From: Jackrogersella multiformis
Lineage: Eukaryota > Ascomycota > Sordariomycetes > Xylariales > Hypoxylaceae
Direction: 5' to 3'
Assembly (NCBI GenBank): GCA_902806575.1
Contig: CADCXD010000002.1
Span: 992,001-1,056,000, forward strand
DNA length: 64,000 bases
Shown here: positions 1 through 11,133 of the stretch, one piece after another
How the letters are laid out: every line of letters begins with the position of its first letter
Numbering within the stretch: the first letter of the stretch is position 1
Notes under the pieces: generated by a model
Databases searched by the model: none
What the model was told of the DNA's origin: nothing
What the model saw: the letters and a program-made list of their open reading frames with translations, nothing else
Position numbers and translations under genes: made by a program

Positions 1-934
1 AGAGTAGACGAAGGGCCCAGGCGGTAGGGTAACGATAGTGACGAATTGCTTCATCTACCGCTAATTCGACGACCCTATCGGCGAGGTCTTTATCAGGCTC
101 GCGATTCATGATTGAAGAGGTTGGATGAAATTGAGGCGGTGAAAATGTAGCCTGAATAGGTGAAGTATTGGCTGGTGTAGAATTAACGGGGGTGGAAGGA
201 ACAGGTGTAGAATTGACAGGTGCAGAGTTCAAAGGTGTGGATTTGATAGGCGAAGGGCTTGGCCGTGCACTTCGTCGCCTAGAAGAATGCCGTCGTGTGC
301 TGTTTGGAGTGACGTCGTGGTGGTGGTGGTGGGAAGTGGTAATGGAAGTGGTAGTGGTAGCGGTAGTGGAAGTCCGGATCTTATGTTTTTTGGGTACTTT
401 GGGCACGTAATCTTCGTCTTCCCCGTCGTCTATCGCTGGGACAGGCAGCAAAGGTTGTGACAATGGTGACAACGGTGCCGCATCCACCTCATTCTCTTCC
501 TCAACATCGGCGTCCGGTGTCTGCTCCCTTATGCGTGGCACGCTTTCCCTCGGCGTCGATGTCACGTACGGCTTCTTCAAAACAATGCGAGTCTTGACCG
601 GAGCAGGAGCAGCAGGAAGAACAGCAGCAGGAAGAACAGCAGCAGGAGCAGCAGCAGGCGGTGCCTCTCCATTTACCGCGGGCGACTTCTTGTGCATGGC
701 CGCCTTAGGTAGAGTACCCAGAGGAGCCATGTTCTCGACCACTCCGCCTCTGATCAATCCTGCCTCCTGGAAACTCGCTTTGTTCTGTATGGGCGGCTCG
801 AGCCAGCGCTGCATGAAATTTCTTTGACCTTCGCTCGCGAGACCTCTATTGTGACCGGAAGGCGAGCTCGAGTGTAAGGGGCTGGAAAACCGCGATCGGA
901 CGTGCTTGTTGTTGATGTTGTTATTGGAAGACAT
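1..934 (-). CDS. Uncharacterised low-complexity protein, N-terminal 311 residues (gene runs off the left edge)
   Basis: On the minus strand an open frame starts at the ATG at 934-932 and stays open for 311 codons to the window edge, so the gene is 3'-truncated by the window. The N-terminus is Asn/Ser-rich. A conserved-looking segment follows at about residues 41-75 (QRWLEPPIQNKASFQEAGL, then VVENMAPLGTLPK). After it come an Ala/Pro run, a basic stretch (VKTRIVLKKPY), an acidic stretch (DGEDEDYVPKVPKKHKIR), a Thr/His-rich stretch with five consecutive His, repeated STPxNS-like units, and finally a more ordered helical-looking end (DLADRVVELAVDEAIRHY). I do not recognise the family. The alternating basic and acidic disorder looks like a nuclear protein, which is inference. 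No intron is needed in the visible part. Confidence 0.7.
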   Translation of the reverse strand, partial: MSSNNNINNKHVRSRFSSPLHSSSPSGHNRGLASEGQRNFMQRWLEPPIQNKASFQEAGLIRGGVVENMAPLGTLPKAAMHKKSPAVNGEAPPAAAPAAVLPAAVLPAAPAPVKTRIVLKKPYVTSTPRESVPRIREQTPDADVEEENEVDAAPLSPLSQPLLPVPAIDDGEDEDYVPKVPKKHKIRTSTTATTTTSITTSHHHHHDVTPNSTRRHSSRRRSARPSPSPIKSTPLNSAPVNSTPVPSTPVNSTPANTSPIQATFSPPQFHPTSSIMNREPDKDLADRVVELAVDEAIRHYRYPTAWALRLL

Positions 935-2580
935 AATTTCGGCAAGTACAGTAGGAAGTAGGAAGTAGGAAGTAGGCCGTCTTATTTGATTTTTATTTTT
1001 ATTTCTATTATATTTTTTTTCTCCTTGTCCTGTCCGGTTTTTTAGGGGAGGGGGGAGACCGACACCCCTTTTGCCTTGGCCGTTGCTGCGCTCAAGTACA
1101 CACTGCGCGACACCGTATCAAATCAATTGTGCGGCTGCTAAGAATCGTTAGTATTTATTCTTCTAGTTTCCCGTAGTTATCCAACGTACCTTCCTTTGCG
1201 GAATTATTCGTTGACGAGGCTATCCCGTCGCGCTTTTTCGCCGATGATGTTTGTCCTACGCGGTAGGGTGAGGGAAGGGTTATGCGAGGATTCCAAAGCT
1301 CCAAAATTCGGAGTGGGCGGCGCCCGCCACGACCAGGGGGCAAGACACACGCTACTGGAAAAATGTACCTCACACCCCCCCCCCCCCCTAACGAGAGGCC
1401 TGGGCTCAACGCTTATTAGGTATCTCTCTCTCCTCTCTCTCTTTCCCTCTCTCGGGTTGTCTCTTCCTTAACCTTCCTTTCTCCCTGGCTATTTATTCTA
1501 AATCCTAATAAAATAAATCTCCAATCCCTCTCAAGAAAATGCTTATGCTTGCTATTATTTTATTTATATCTTTTCCCTCAATATTTATACCTCCTGTAGA
1601 TTAATTTTTTTTGGATTTCTCTTATCATTGTCCCCCCCCCTCCCCTCCCTCCCCTGAAATACGTACCATACATACATCAACCTTCCCTGAATTCACCATG
1701 TGTTATGTCAACCGCGCTTAATGAGAACAAATACTAGCACTACACATAAATTCATCCACCTGATTCAATCATCACTCATCACATGTTCCCATTCCCCTTT
1801 TTAAAACACAATACTCAACCTTTCTATGCTCGGCCGGTTCCTCCCCACCTTCCCTACTGCATTTACCCTCTTGGCCATTTTGCGGCCTCAAAGATCATCA
1901 CGCCACGTAGGAGCCTAGGATCCTGACTCACTCACACCTCACTCTAACGTATCTAACGTATCTAACGTACCTAGGCGAATGTATATGTCTTAATCCCGAG
2001 TCCACAACTTCGCATCCGTAAACCCGCCCCTCCAAATATTTATCATCACTAGAAGTCCGATTCTGAATATGAATGCTTCTGGGAATAACCAGGAATAACG
2101 CCCATGTAGCCTAGTATCTCAATAGCGCCTATCATGTCATCAATCAAGTAGATAGGTGGTCTAGACCGAGAGCGTCAGCAACGAGACCAGTGCGTGAAGC
2201 TTCACCCTGAAACTGTATGCTTCGGGTTACGGTAATTTTGGTTGTATTTATCTCAGTTCGACCGTTTTCTTTTTTCTTCTTTTTTTCCTCTATAGGAACT
2301 AATAACACAGGAGCGGAGACCTAAGTAAACCAGTTCCCCTCAATTGCCCGAGGTCCACTGTGCGTGTGTTTTCAGCTTTCAAGTAGCCATGTGCGACTTG
2401 GAAAGAACCATATGTCAGGATGCCAGGCCTGACAGACACGCAAGTCATCTCGATCGATAAACGTGGGAACCCAGAGTCTATGCCATTGATTGACCCTGTG
2501 CCGTGTCAACCGTGACCAAGGCAATGAATGCTGACTTGCAAGAATGCGTGCCGGTATATGCATTTAAGCTGTTCACCATC
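935..2580. other. Intergenic spacer; 5' side of the left-edge gene
   Basis: I see no credible gene in this 1.6-kb spacer. It holds a short tandem array of GGAAGTA units (about 950-975), a run of about 14 C (about 1375-1388), TC-rich tracts (about 1421-1475), three copies of TCTAACGTA (about 1943-1968) and scattered CCTAGG words. It should contain the promoter of the left-edge gene and the 3' UTR of the EBP1-like gene. Confidence 0.6.
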
Positions 2581-4136
2581 TTACTCCGCCTCGCTATCAT
2601 CTTCGGTCTCGCCTTCTCCTTTGGCGGTCTTCTTGGCGGGCTTCTTCTTCTTCTTGTTCTTGCTCTTGCCCTTATTCTTGCTCAGAGGCTGTTCTAATAT
2701 TTTCAGAATCTCCTCGTCAGTAATCTGCTTATCTGACTGGACCTTACTCAGATCCAGTGCAGGTGGGGCACCAAGTTTCGTAATGCCATTCTTCGTAATA
2801 GCTGTTTTGCATTAGCTTCCAGGGGGGCAACAAGAAGGGGGCAACGAGAAGGGGCAAAAAGGGGGGTCCTGCAAACATACCAAGCGTGGTTAATAGTCTT
2901 GCTACGGGAGCGCCGTCCTTGTCACCGACTAAATCATACTGTCGTACTACCCCTTGACGGACGCCTTCGTACACCCCAACCTTGTACTTGGTATCACCAC
3001 CTTCTTCTTCGAGCTGTCTCAAGCTGAAAGGGAAGTGACCGAATTTGCTCTGGATGGTGGACAGAGTCTTGCGCGCGGTCTGCGACTTCAAGATGTAGGT
3101 GTTATTCGTCCGACGGAGTAGAGTCGCTCGCTGTTCGATTGTTTTAACCTTGCCAGAGCTCAGACTCATGCCCATCTCTACACCCCATACTTCGCCGATA
3201 TCAGGCGAGCCCTCTCCCTTGGTGCCTTCTGCCGGAGCAATAACAATCTTCTTCTTGCCTTCGATTTCATTGCGATCAAATAGCCAGGAAGTTGTGCTCT
3301 CTACCAGATTGCACTCGTAAGTCTTTGCAACTTTGTCCAAGAGGGAGGTAATCTTAGTTTGAGTAGGGGGCTTGGCTGCGGCTGCCTTCGCTTTCTCCTC
3401 ATCACTTCCGCTCGCCAATAACCCAGGAGGAATCATGAGCCGCAAAAGGAGCTCATTGGCGTAGTATGTTGCGAGTAGTAAGTCGGCGGAGCGACCAGTG
3501 ACGACATCCTGGGCCTCGTCCTTGGGAGGGACGATAATCGTGTCACAGACAATGGAACCAAATCCATCGATCTGGGCACCAAGCTGGATTTTGACGGGTT
3601 CGCCGGCCTGGAGCTCGACATTCGCTTCGGCGGTATCGGACGACAGTGGGGTGTAGGGTGTCACGTAGGATGCTGGCGAAACAGTCGTAGGGTGGGAGAA
3701 ACCTGCACATGTCCAACATAAGCAAACATTCGGATGCGAAAAAGGAAGCACCCAATTTCCCTCTCACCCTTTAGCTTGGTCGTGCGGTAGACCTTGGCAA
3801 CTTCTTCTTCAATGAGCTTGTCTCCTTGCTGGCAGATGGTGACGACCTTCTCGCCAGCAACACATAGCTTGGCTACGGCAGCGAGGATCTTCTCAGATAT
3901 GGTAGCGGCGACCCTATATTTGGTGAGGGTGTCCGGATTCGCCAGGGAATAGTCTAGGAATTACCAAATTAGCTGCTGGTCGGCATTCTCTAGTCTCGTG
4001 AGGTCGATGACGAGGGCCTCGATCGAGGAACGAGGAACAGACAGAGCCAATAGCGGGGTAGTTCACAGGAAGCTTTGGTTGGAAAAAGAAATGGTTAGAA
4101 ATCGATAGACGAACCAATCTCCTTCTCGTCAGCCAT
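2581..4136 (-). CDS. EBP1/PA2G4-like protein (M24 peptidase fold; cf. fission yeast curved-DNA-binding protein Cdb4)
   Basis: Four exons on the minus strand (4136-4115, 3953-3768, 3702-2881, 2801-2581) join in frame to 416 residues. The start reads MADEKEIDYSLANPDTLTKY. Family landmarks follow: KLKGFSHPTTVSP, VKIQLGAQIDGFGS, VKTIEQRATLLRRTNNTY, FGHFPFSLRQLEEE and RQYDLVGDKDGAPVARLLTT. The tail is strongly basic and lysine-rich and then acidic (KNKKKKKPAKK to DDSEAE). Members keep the methionine-aminopeptidase fold but lack peptidase activity; they act in ribosome biogenesis, RNA binding and growth control. The first intron (161 nt) has an unusual GTTCGT donor. The gene is divergent from sfh1 across about 1.05 kb. 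The family call is firm; the fungal role is inferred from homologues. Confidence 0.93.
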
Positions 4137-5191
4137 ATTGACTACCTTGTATGATCGTGCTGTCTTCTTGCTGTCTTCTTACTGTTCAGTAAACAGGAAA
4201 TAAGTTGGGTTGGCGTCTAATTTAATAGTAACGAGGTAGGGTAAGAAGTGGGAGAGTGGGAGTTGGGTGAGGTAGAGATTGGACTGGAGGTTAAAGGTAG
4301 GTATGTACTAGGTATTTTCGTATTTTCGTTTTAGCTGCGGGGCTTTGTGCGAGCGGGAGAGGGGCAGCACCGACTAGAGTTTAATCGATTAATCGATGAG
4401 AGCTGGTGACGTTCTTTACCTTAAATTCGATTCAGGGCTGCAGGTCCGTGTGCTGACTGGACGTTGCGCGGAAGGTGGAAACCAACCTTGGAAGATTTTT
4501 GCAGGTATTCGATAGCTGCATAATCCGTAAAGAATAACGGTTAAACGGTAAGTATCTAGGTAAAGGTTTACGTATCTATGTACCTAGGTAGTGTAGGTAT
4601 ACCTAATACTTAGGTACATAGGTACCTAGGTACATAGTAAGGTTACGGATGTACATTGTACAGTTTGCAAATGTGGACGGATTACAAACGCACGGACATC
4701 GGGTTTAGCAACTTCGACTGCCTATCTCTAGGTAAGTACACTAGGTACTTCTAATTTGCACGGATCGCAAGCAAAAATCAATGTTCCTCTAACTCATTTG
4801 GTCGCGGTTCGTCGCGTGTCCAGCCTTCTCCCGTTGTAGTCCTCTTCATCAGCCACGATCGAGACATCCTTCTCTCCTAAAAAATAAAAAATAAAAAGTT
4901 GAGCGCCCATCAAATCCATCGCGACGGCACCACCACCACCACCACGCGCAAACATTGATTCCTTCTTCCGCGCCCGATATCTTCAAAAAGTCGTCGTCTA
5001 CTATAGCGACAATTCGTAACTGGATCCTCAATTCATAATACAAGATTAAAACAATACGGAAGATACAGAAATCTCGGGAAATACGGGATAAGGATTGGTG
5101 GATTGAAAAAGGGAAAGAAAGAAAAAGTGTTCTCTTGCCACTGCTAAAGCTTTGCGGAACACCTCACTCCATGTGAGGCTTCAACTCAGTT
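4137..5191. other. Divergent promoter region between the EBP1-like gene and sfh1
   Basis: This 1.05-kb spacer sits between two divergently transcribed genes and should hold both promoters. It carries a dense cluster of TACCTAGGTA-type words at about 4551-4640, a (CAC)n tract near 4928-4945 and a purine-rich stretch before the sfh1 start. No coding potential was seen. Confidence 0.6.
4551..4640. repeat. Cluster of TACCTAGGTA-type palindromic words
   Basis: Several overlapping self-complementary words (TACCTAGGTA, GGTATACC, TACTTAGGTA) lie within 90 bases of the divergent spacer. The same vocabulary recurs in most spacers of the window. Confidence 0.75.
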
Positions 5192-7550
5192 ATGGCCACT
5201 CAACAGGATGCAGAGCCCACTTCGACGATGAGCGCCGCCGCCGCCGCCGCCGCCTCCTTCTCTTCAACGTCAAAATCAAACCATTCGTCTACTTCGACGC
5301 CTAAGAATAGGTTAGATGCGCCGGACGACGCCTACTCAGGTCGCGGCAAAGATGCCTTCAAACAAATACTGATAGGGCAAGCCGTCGCCCGAGATCATAT
5401 ACACTCTGCCGCCATGGTTAGCGATAAAGACCGCCAAAACGAGCACAACAAATACCAGTTTAAGATGATCAACGATTACAAGCTTCTGCGTAACGAATAC
5501 AGAGCTTGGTTTACACCTAGCAGGCTTTTCGGCGAGGGTTATAGTGGCTACGGTAATGGGAGAACCGAGTTTGGGCAACAGTCGCGATTGATCTACCCAA
5601 GCCATAAACCCCGACCCGGTAAGCGACAGGCGCCACCTTTAAAATGGAAGAGGAAGGACATGAAGCAACAGGCCGAGCAGCACGAAGAGTTAGTCCCCGT
5701 CAGGCTGGACGTGGATTGGGACAAGATCAAGTTGCGCGACACCTTCACGTGGAATCTTCACGAAAGGATTGTCGGCGCCGAGCTGTTCGCTGCGCATTTG
5801 ATAGAAGATATGGGACTTAAAGCACCTGCTGCACAGCCAGTCTTCGACCAAGTCATCCAGCAGATGCACGAGCAACTCAACGACTTTTACCCTTTCGTAT
5901 TCTCCGACGAAGATGCGCTAGACCCCGAGCTACCTTATTCGGCCTGGAAGAACGACGAAATGAGGATATTAGTCAAGCTGAATATTACCATTGGTCAGCA
6001 TACTTTGGTAGATCAATTCGAATGGGAGATTAACAATCCTCTCAACTCGCCTGAGGAGTTCGCTGCGAGTATGTCCAAGGACCTTGCGCTGTCCGGAGAG
6101 TTCACCACGGCCATCGCGCACTGTATCCGAGAACAATCACAGCTGTTTACGCGGAGTCTGTACAGCGTTGGGCACCCATTTGACGGCAGGCCAATCGAAG
6201 ATCCGGATTTAGTCTCGGCTTTCCTCCCGTCACCGCTTCCTTCTGTGTTTCGTCCGCAGCAGCAGGCGAAGGAATATGCTCCGTATTTGTACGAGCTCAA
6301 CGAAGCGGACTTAGAAAGAAACGAGATGGTGTTCTCCCGAGAACAAAGAAGACAGAAGAGATCAATAAATAGGCGAGGTGGGCCGTCGCTACCTGATCTA
6401 AGGGAAAGGCAGAGAACAATCCGCACGCTCGTCGTGTCATCTACACTACCCGGCGCAGCAACCAGCATAGAAGAGAGTAGGCTTTACAAGCGGGTCGCAG
6501 GTGCGCCAGGCACAGGTAGAAGGAGAGGACCAGGCGTGCGTGATGGCGATATCTCCGATTCGGACGAAAGTGACGACTCGGGCCCCGACTCACCCGCAGC
6601 TTCACAGCTAACCGGCACGGCGAGAACGAGAGGCATGAGGGGTGCCGCCACTGCAGCACAGCAGCGAATGGCGAACCTCGGCCGGTCAGAAACCCCCGAA
6701 GCAACGATACACCACCATGAAACCCGCACATCCAGAAGGTTTGGGCGTGAACTAACTAGGGAAGATACCGAAGAACCCCAGCATCTCAAGGTAATTCTTA
6801 GAGTATCGGATAAGGAGAGGCTACGGAAGATTCTACTGCGCGATCCCAAGTTGAGGCAAGGCATACAAGGCAGATCACAGACTCCATCTCAGACACCAGC
6901 CCGTGCCCATAGTGCTTCTGCTTCGAATAGCATGCCTCCTCCTTCTACTCCGATCGTCTCGACATCAGCAATCCCCGCGACAACCCCCTCTACCAGTCTA
7001 CCTCCAGGACAGATCGGCCGTGTTGAAGCCCCTGCACCGGTGGCCGGTGTTGCTCCCCCAGTTCCCGTAAGACATATTCCCCACCCATCCCTACATCCCA
7101 ACTCCTCGATCTTCAGATTCTCCAGCAGTCGCTATGATCTATAGTCCGGATCAACGGCTTCGCGGGGGAATCATTATCTTTTTTTAGCAAACCAGGACTC
7201 ATACTCACTACCTTTAACAGCCCCCTCCTCCTGCGTGGCTCGTCGCGGCACTTGACAAATTCAAACAGGAACCGGCCTACGCGAAGGACAGGTTCGAAGG
7301 ACTCATGCGGTACAGCTCCATCGATAGCAACACGGGCGCGCCAGTACCCGTTCCTCAGCCAGGCGACCCGATCCCTCAGCATGTGCGGTTCTTCTTCCTC
7401 CCCCGGATCCGCTGCCTTGATTGCCCGGGCAAGCTGTACACTCCGGGACCCGACATAACTGCTTCGAACTTCGAGGTACATCTCAAGAACAAAGTACACA
7501 AGGAGAAGGTCGAACTTCGCATAGCGTTAGAAAATAGCAAATCTAGCTGA
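5192..7550 (+). CDS. sfh1: Sfh1/Snf5-family subunit of the RSC chromatin-remodelling complex
   Basis: Two exons (5192-7066 and 7221-7550) join in phase 0 to 734 residues. The N-terminus is a low-complexity Ala/Ser stretch. The SNF5/INI1 core spans roughly residues 165-405, with VPVRLDVDWDKIKLRDTF, TWNLHERIVGAELFAAHLI, VKLNITIGQHTLVDQFEWE and FTTAIAHCIREQSQLFTRSL. A disordered basic/acidic linker follows. The second exon encodes the WL..L..F...Y....FEGLMRY segment and a C-x2-C-x18-H-x5-H zinc finger (Cys690, Cys693, His712, His718) typical of fungal Sfh1. In RSC this subunit helps anchor the nucleosome. The 154-nt intron has a GTAAGA donor and an AACAG acceptor. If it were retained, the frame would stop after 25 codons and the finger would be lost. 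Confidence 0.95.
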
Positions 7551-8732
7551 GCAGTCTAATGGAAGCGATGGACAATTTTTCTCAATGGTAGACTAGGAGC
7601 ATAATACGACAGGAACACGAAATACAAGACAAGGTGCGGAGTTCTGCGTTGGACTATTTCGTCGATCAAGGGACTCTACAGATGCGTCTCGATCGACTTG
7701 TTACCGGCCCCGGGGAGTTATCAGAGTGTGCCGAGGCTCCATGAAAGCGCGGAGTTTGTAACAATACCTTATCAACCTAACCTTGAACGCTGTATAACAA
7801 GCTTTCCTCTACGCATACCTACCTAGGTAGATATATTGTCGATGTGGTGGCTGACAATTTGCCCATCGAGGATACTTGATATGGCGGCTTTGGCTAATGG
7901 CTCCAGGCCAAGTAGTTTCTCTAGAGGCAGTTAGGAGAGCAAGCTTGAGATATTTCGGACTGAGAAAGGGTTTCCACTGTACATATCACAGGTACCGAAA
8001 TGAGATTTTATTCTCTTCGGCGTTAGAGAAATAGTCTTATTTATATATACCCAAGTAACATAACGCCAGTGGAATACCCTTCCTCATATCTTAGTACTTA
8101 GCATACCTCGGTAATAAGGACCGAATAATACAAACTTAAAGACTTTGGGATATCTACTTAGGTACCTACCTATGTACATGTAATTAAGTACCTAGGTATC
8201 CAGATTATAGATGCATGTCGTTCCCAAGAGCCAACCAATATGAAGTTTTACTAACAAGCTAGGCATTCCAGGCTAAACCAATTAAGGATATACTAGGTAC
8301 GTAGGTACACCCTGCAGGACAGGGACTAGATTACGTCTGATAGCATCGATAAGCTCGATGGCGGCGCGACTGGCATTATTTTTGTAGCCTCGTTCTTTCC
8401 GCAGCCTATTTGCGGAAAACAAACCATAGGTTGCGCATGCTTCAGTGTCCGGTTTACGGTTTACAGTTTGCGATGGACGTGTTCTGTATTGCAACTTCCG
8501 ACGAAGACGATTACTTAATGCAATGAATTTCACCTACCACATGATTGCGATCGCGCCCCTTATTTCTCCTTTCACCACATCTGCTTTTTAGTTAATTCTT
8601 TACTAAAGCCTTCCCTCGTCGCATCGCATTTCCCGTCCAAACAAACAATCATCCACCTTGTCCCTTATATTCTACGACGCATTGCCTCTTCTTGTCTCAT
8701 CTTTATATTACCTAATACTTACGTCGTCCAAG
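7551..8732. other. Intergenic spacer between sfh1 and the capping enzyme gene
   Basis: No gene was seen in this 1.18-kb spacer. TACCTAGGTA-type words lie at about 7815-7831, 8152-8201 and 8288-8312. The last 200 bases are pyrimidine-rich, as expected of a fungal 5' leader. Confidence 0.6.
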
Positions 8733-9964
8733 ATGACTTTGCCAATTCAATCCATCGACGAGCCTGGCAAGAAACCCCCCGGTGAAGTGGTCATAGCCTT
8801 GCGACAAGAGGTTGCCGGCCTTCTTCACCGAAACTCCACTGCCTTTCCAGGCGCGCAACCTGTCAGCTTTACGCGGAAGCACCTCGGTGAACTCCTCAGA
8901 GAAGAGTGAGTACCCCAAGACGAGCCCCATCCTAATTTGATATATAATGTAGCTTGGTTATTCTCCCAAACTAACTGTATTTGCGCCGTAGCTATTATGT
9001 CTGCGAGAAGTCGGACGGTATTCGATATCTCCTCTACCTAGCTGCTAACGAGTATGGCCGAGAGTGTCACTACCTGATTGATCGCAAGAACGACTACTGG
9101 TATATTCATGAAGGATCGCTACACTTCCCTCTCCCGGGCGACCTGCAGAAATTCCACCGAGGGACTATACTGGATGGTGAGCTGGTGGTGGACACTCACG
9201 CCGATGGGCGCCTCGAGCCGAAATACCTCGTATTCGACTGCCTCGCGCTAGACGGGCAATCCCTCATGTCGCGCGAACTCTCGAAGCGACTCGGCTATTT
9301 CCAGGAGCAAGTTTTCAAGCCGTACAAGAAACTGCTAGACGACTTCCCCGAGGAGCGGCAGTTTCAACCCTTTTTCATCGACCTCAAGTCCATGCAGATG
9401 GCGTACGGCATCCGTATGATCTTCGAGGACGTCATCAAGAAGCTGAAGCACGATAACGATGGCTTGATCTTCACCGCTCTCCATAGCGAGTACAAGCCGG
9501 GCACCGACCCACACATCCTAAAGTGGAAAGACGCGGACGAGAACACGGTTGATTTCATGTGGAAGCTCAAATTTCCTATAGTCGAGCCGGACGAGCAGGA
9601 GCGGTCAGAAGGCATCATAGAGCCCTTCGTCGACTTCGACAGCACGCCTGCAGTAGAGCTATTCGCCAATCACGGCAGCGGCCAGTACCGCTTCTTTAGC
9701 AACCTCCACCTAGAGGACGACGAGTGGGAAATCCTGAAGGGATTAGAAGAGGCGCTCGACGAGCGCGTAGTGGAGGTGTACATGGACAACCAAAAGCGCT
9801 GGCGTTTCTACCGCTTCCGAGACGACAAGACGGATGGTAATCACATATCCGTAGTCAACAGCGTTATCGAGAGCATACAGGACGGCGTGACCCGAGACGA
9901 GCTCGAGAACCACAGCAAGAACGTGCGAGACAACTGGAAGGCCCGGGAGAAAGCTCGGAAATGA
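8733..9964 (+). CDS. ceg1: mRNA-capping enzyme, guanylyltransferase subunit (Ceg1 type)
   Basis: Two exons (8733-8905 and 8992-9964) join to 381 residues. The 86-nt intron has a GTGAGT donor and a CTAAC branch site, and it splits the codon just before the active site. The enzyme transfers GMP from GTP to the 5'-diphosphate end of nascent mRNA through a lysine-GMP intermediate. The nucleotidyltransferase motifs are in order: EKSDG with the active-site Lys64, ILDGELVVD (motif III), NDGLIFTALHSEY (motif IV) and ILKWKDADENTVDF (motif V), followed by a C-terminal OB-fold-like part. The length fits a stand-alone fungal guanylyltransferase, without a fused triphosphatase. The start was chosen because homologues begin shortly before the PGEVV region and no other in-frame ATG precedes it. 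Confidence 0.95.
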
Positions 9965-11133
9965 GCCTAGACGGCCATTTACGCGACGTTATCGCCCACC
10001 ATTTATCAGCAGTTAGGCGGCTGAGATACAGGTGGATACTGGTTTTAAGATATACCTGATTGTTTTTTCCCCCTCAGTCTAGACAGACGAAAGCTGTTGG
10101 ACCTAGGACGGCAATGATATGCCGGCCGATAGCAAGGTGCCTCCGGGAGAGACTCTGGAACTGGAAGCGGAGTTCAGGATACGGCTTTGTTTTTTCACAG
10201 CAGCAAAAGGGGGAACCGCATCGCTAGAAGGTTTCTTCGCTGGAGGTAGGCACCTACCGTACCGTACTCGCGGGATAAATAATTCGGCCTCGTTAATTAG
10301 AAGTCAATTAAATTAATGCTACAACCCTATACTGCGTAGAATCTCGTTGCGTGGATATATGGTATATATATATATATATGTATTCCTAACCCAAGTAATC
10401 TCGGATGGTATACGTGAAATAACAAAAGCATTGCCTCATCCCATCACCATGGAGCTGCCCCATCTCGTCGAGTACCGATCATACACTCTGGTCTCTCCTT
10501 TGAGCTCTCCTGTTCTACCTACTCATCCCATTAAATCACACATACACCACCAAATCAAGGGCATTAAGTTTATGTAGCCAGGCATACGTACTAAGTCCGT
10601 CGAGTAGCTATCGTTAACTAGCGTAACTTCAAAGACCCCATTGTTTTTCTTTTCCCCTTAAGGCATCCCATAGCTACCTATCTAAGTAGGTATTTACCCA
10701 TCCCCCATGCTTCTTAATCTAGAGCAAGACGACCCAACCATCAAGAGCAAACATATTCAAGAAGTGACCACATGATAGCGAATAAAATTTTGTATTCTCT
10801 CCATACTCGAAGAAACAAGGGTATAAAAAGCAGTATAGGGTAAGTAAATAAATACATGACGGGATAAAAAGCCGGGAAAAAAAAAGTCAAACGGCCTTGT
10901 TCACCACCCTGCCCTGACCGACCAGGAATTTCATTATCATATTCCAGTTTTCTTGCAGCCCGTAGATATGGCTCCCACGAGCGAGGAAAGCAACCTAGTG
11001 AGAAAATTTATCGCCTTCCGACTCGCGTGTCAGATGTCCCGTCCTAGCGCCCGCCTCCTTGTGCCGTACGCAAATCCGCATCCCGCTTGGCCAATTGGTT
11101 GAGCTTGGCCTATGATCCCTGAGGTTTGTCGCC
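9965..11133. other. Convergent 3' spacer between the capping enzyme gene and pds5
   Basis: The two flanking genes converge here, so this should hold both 3' UTRs. There is a (TA)n run at about 10364-10379 and otherwise no structure I could support. The short open frames at 10119-10316 and 10347-10577 have no recognisable content. Confidence 0.6.

Noticed and set aside
168..827. Open frames on the plus strand rich in Gly/Val/Ala
   Set aside because: They are antisense shadows of the minus-strand low-complexity gene that runs off the left edge.
10119..10577. Two short open frames downstream of the capping enzyme gene
   Set aside because: No recognisable domain, no splice partners, and they lie in a convergent 3' spacer crossing a (TA)n run.
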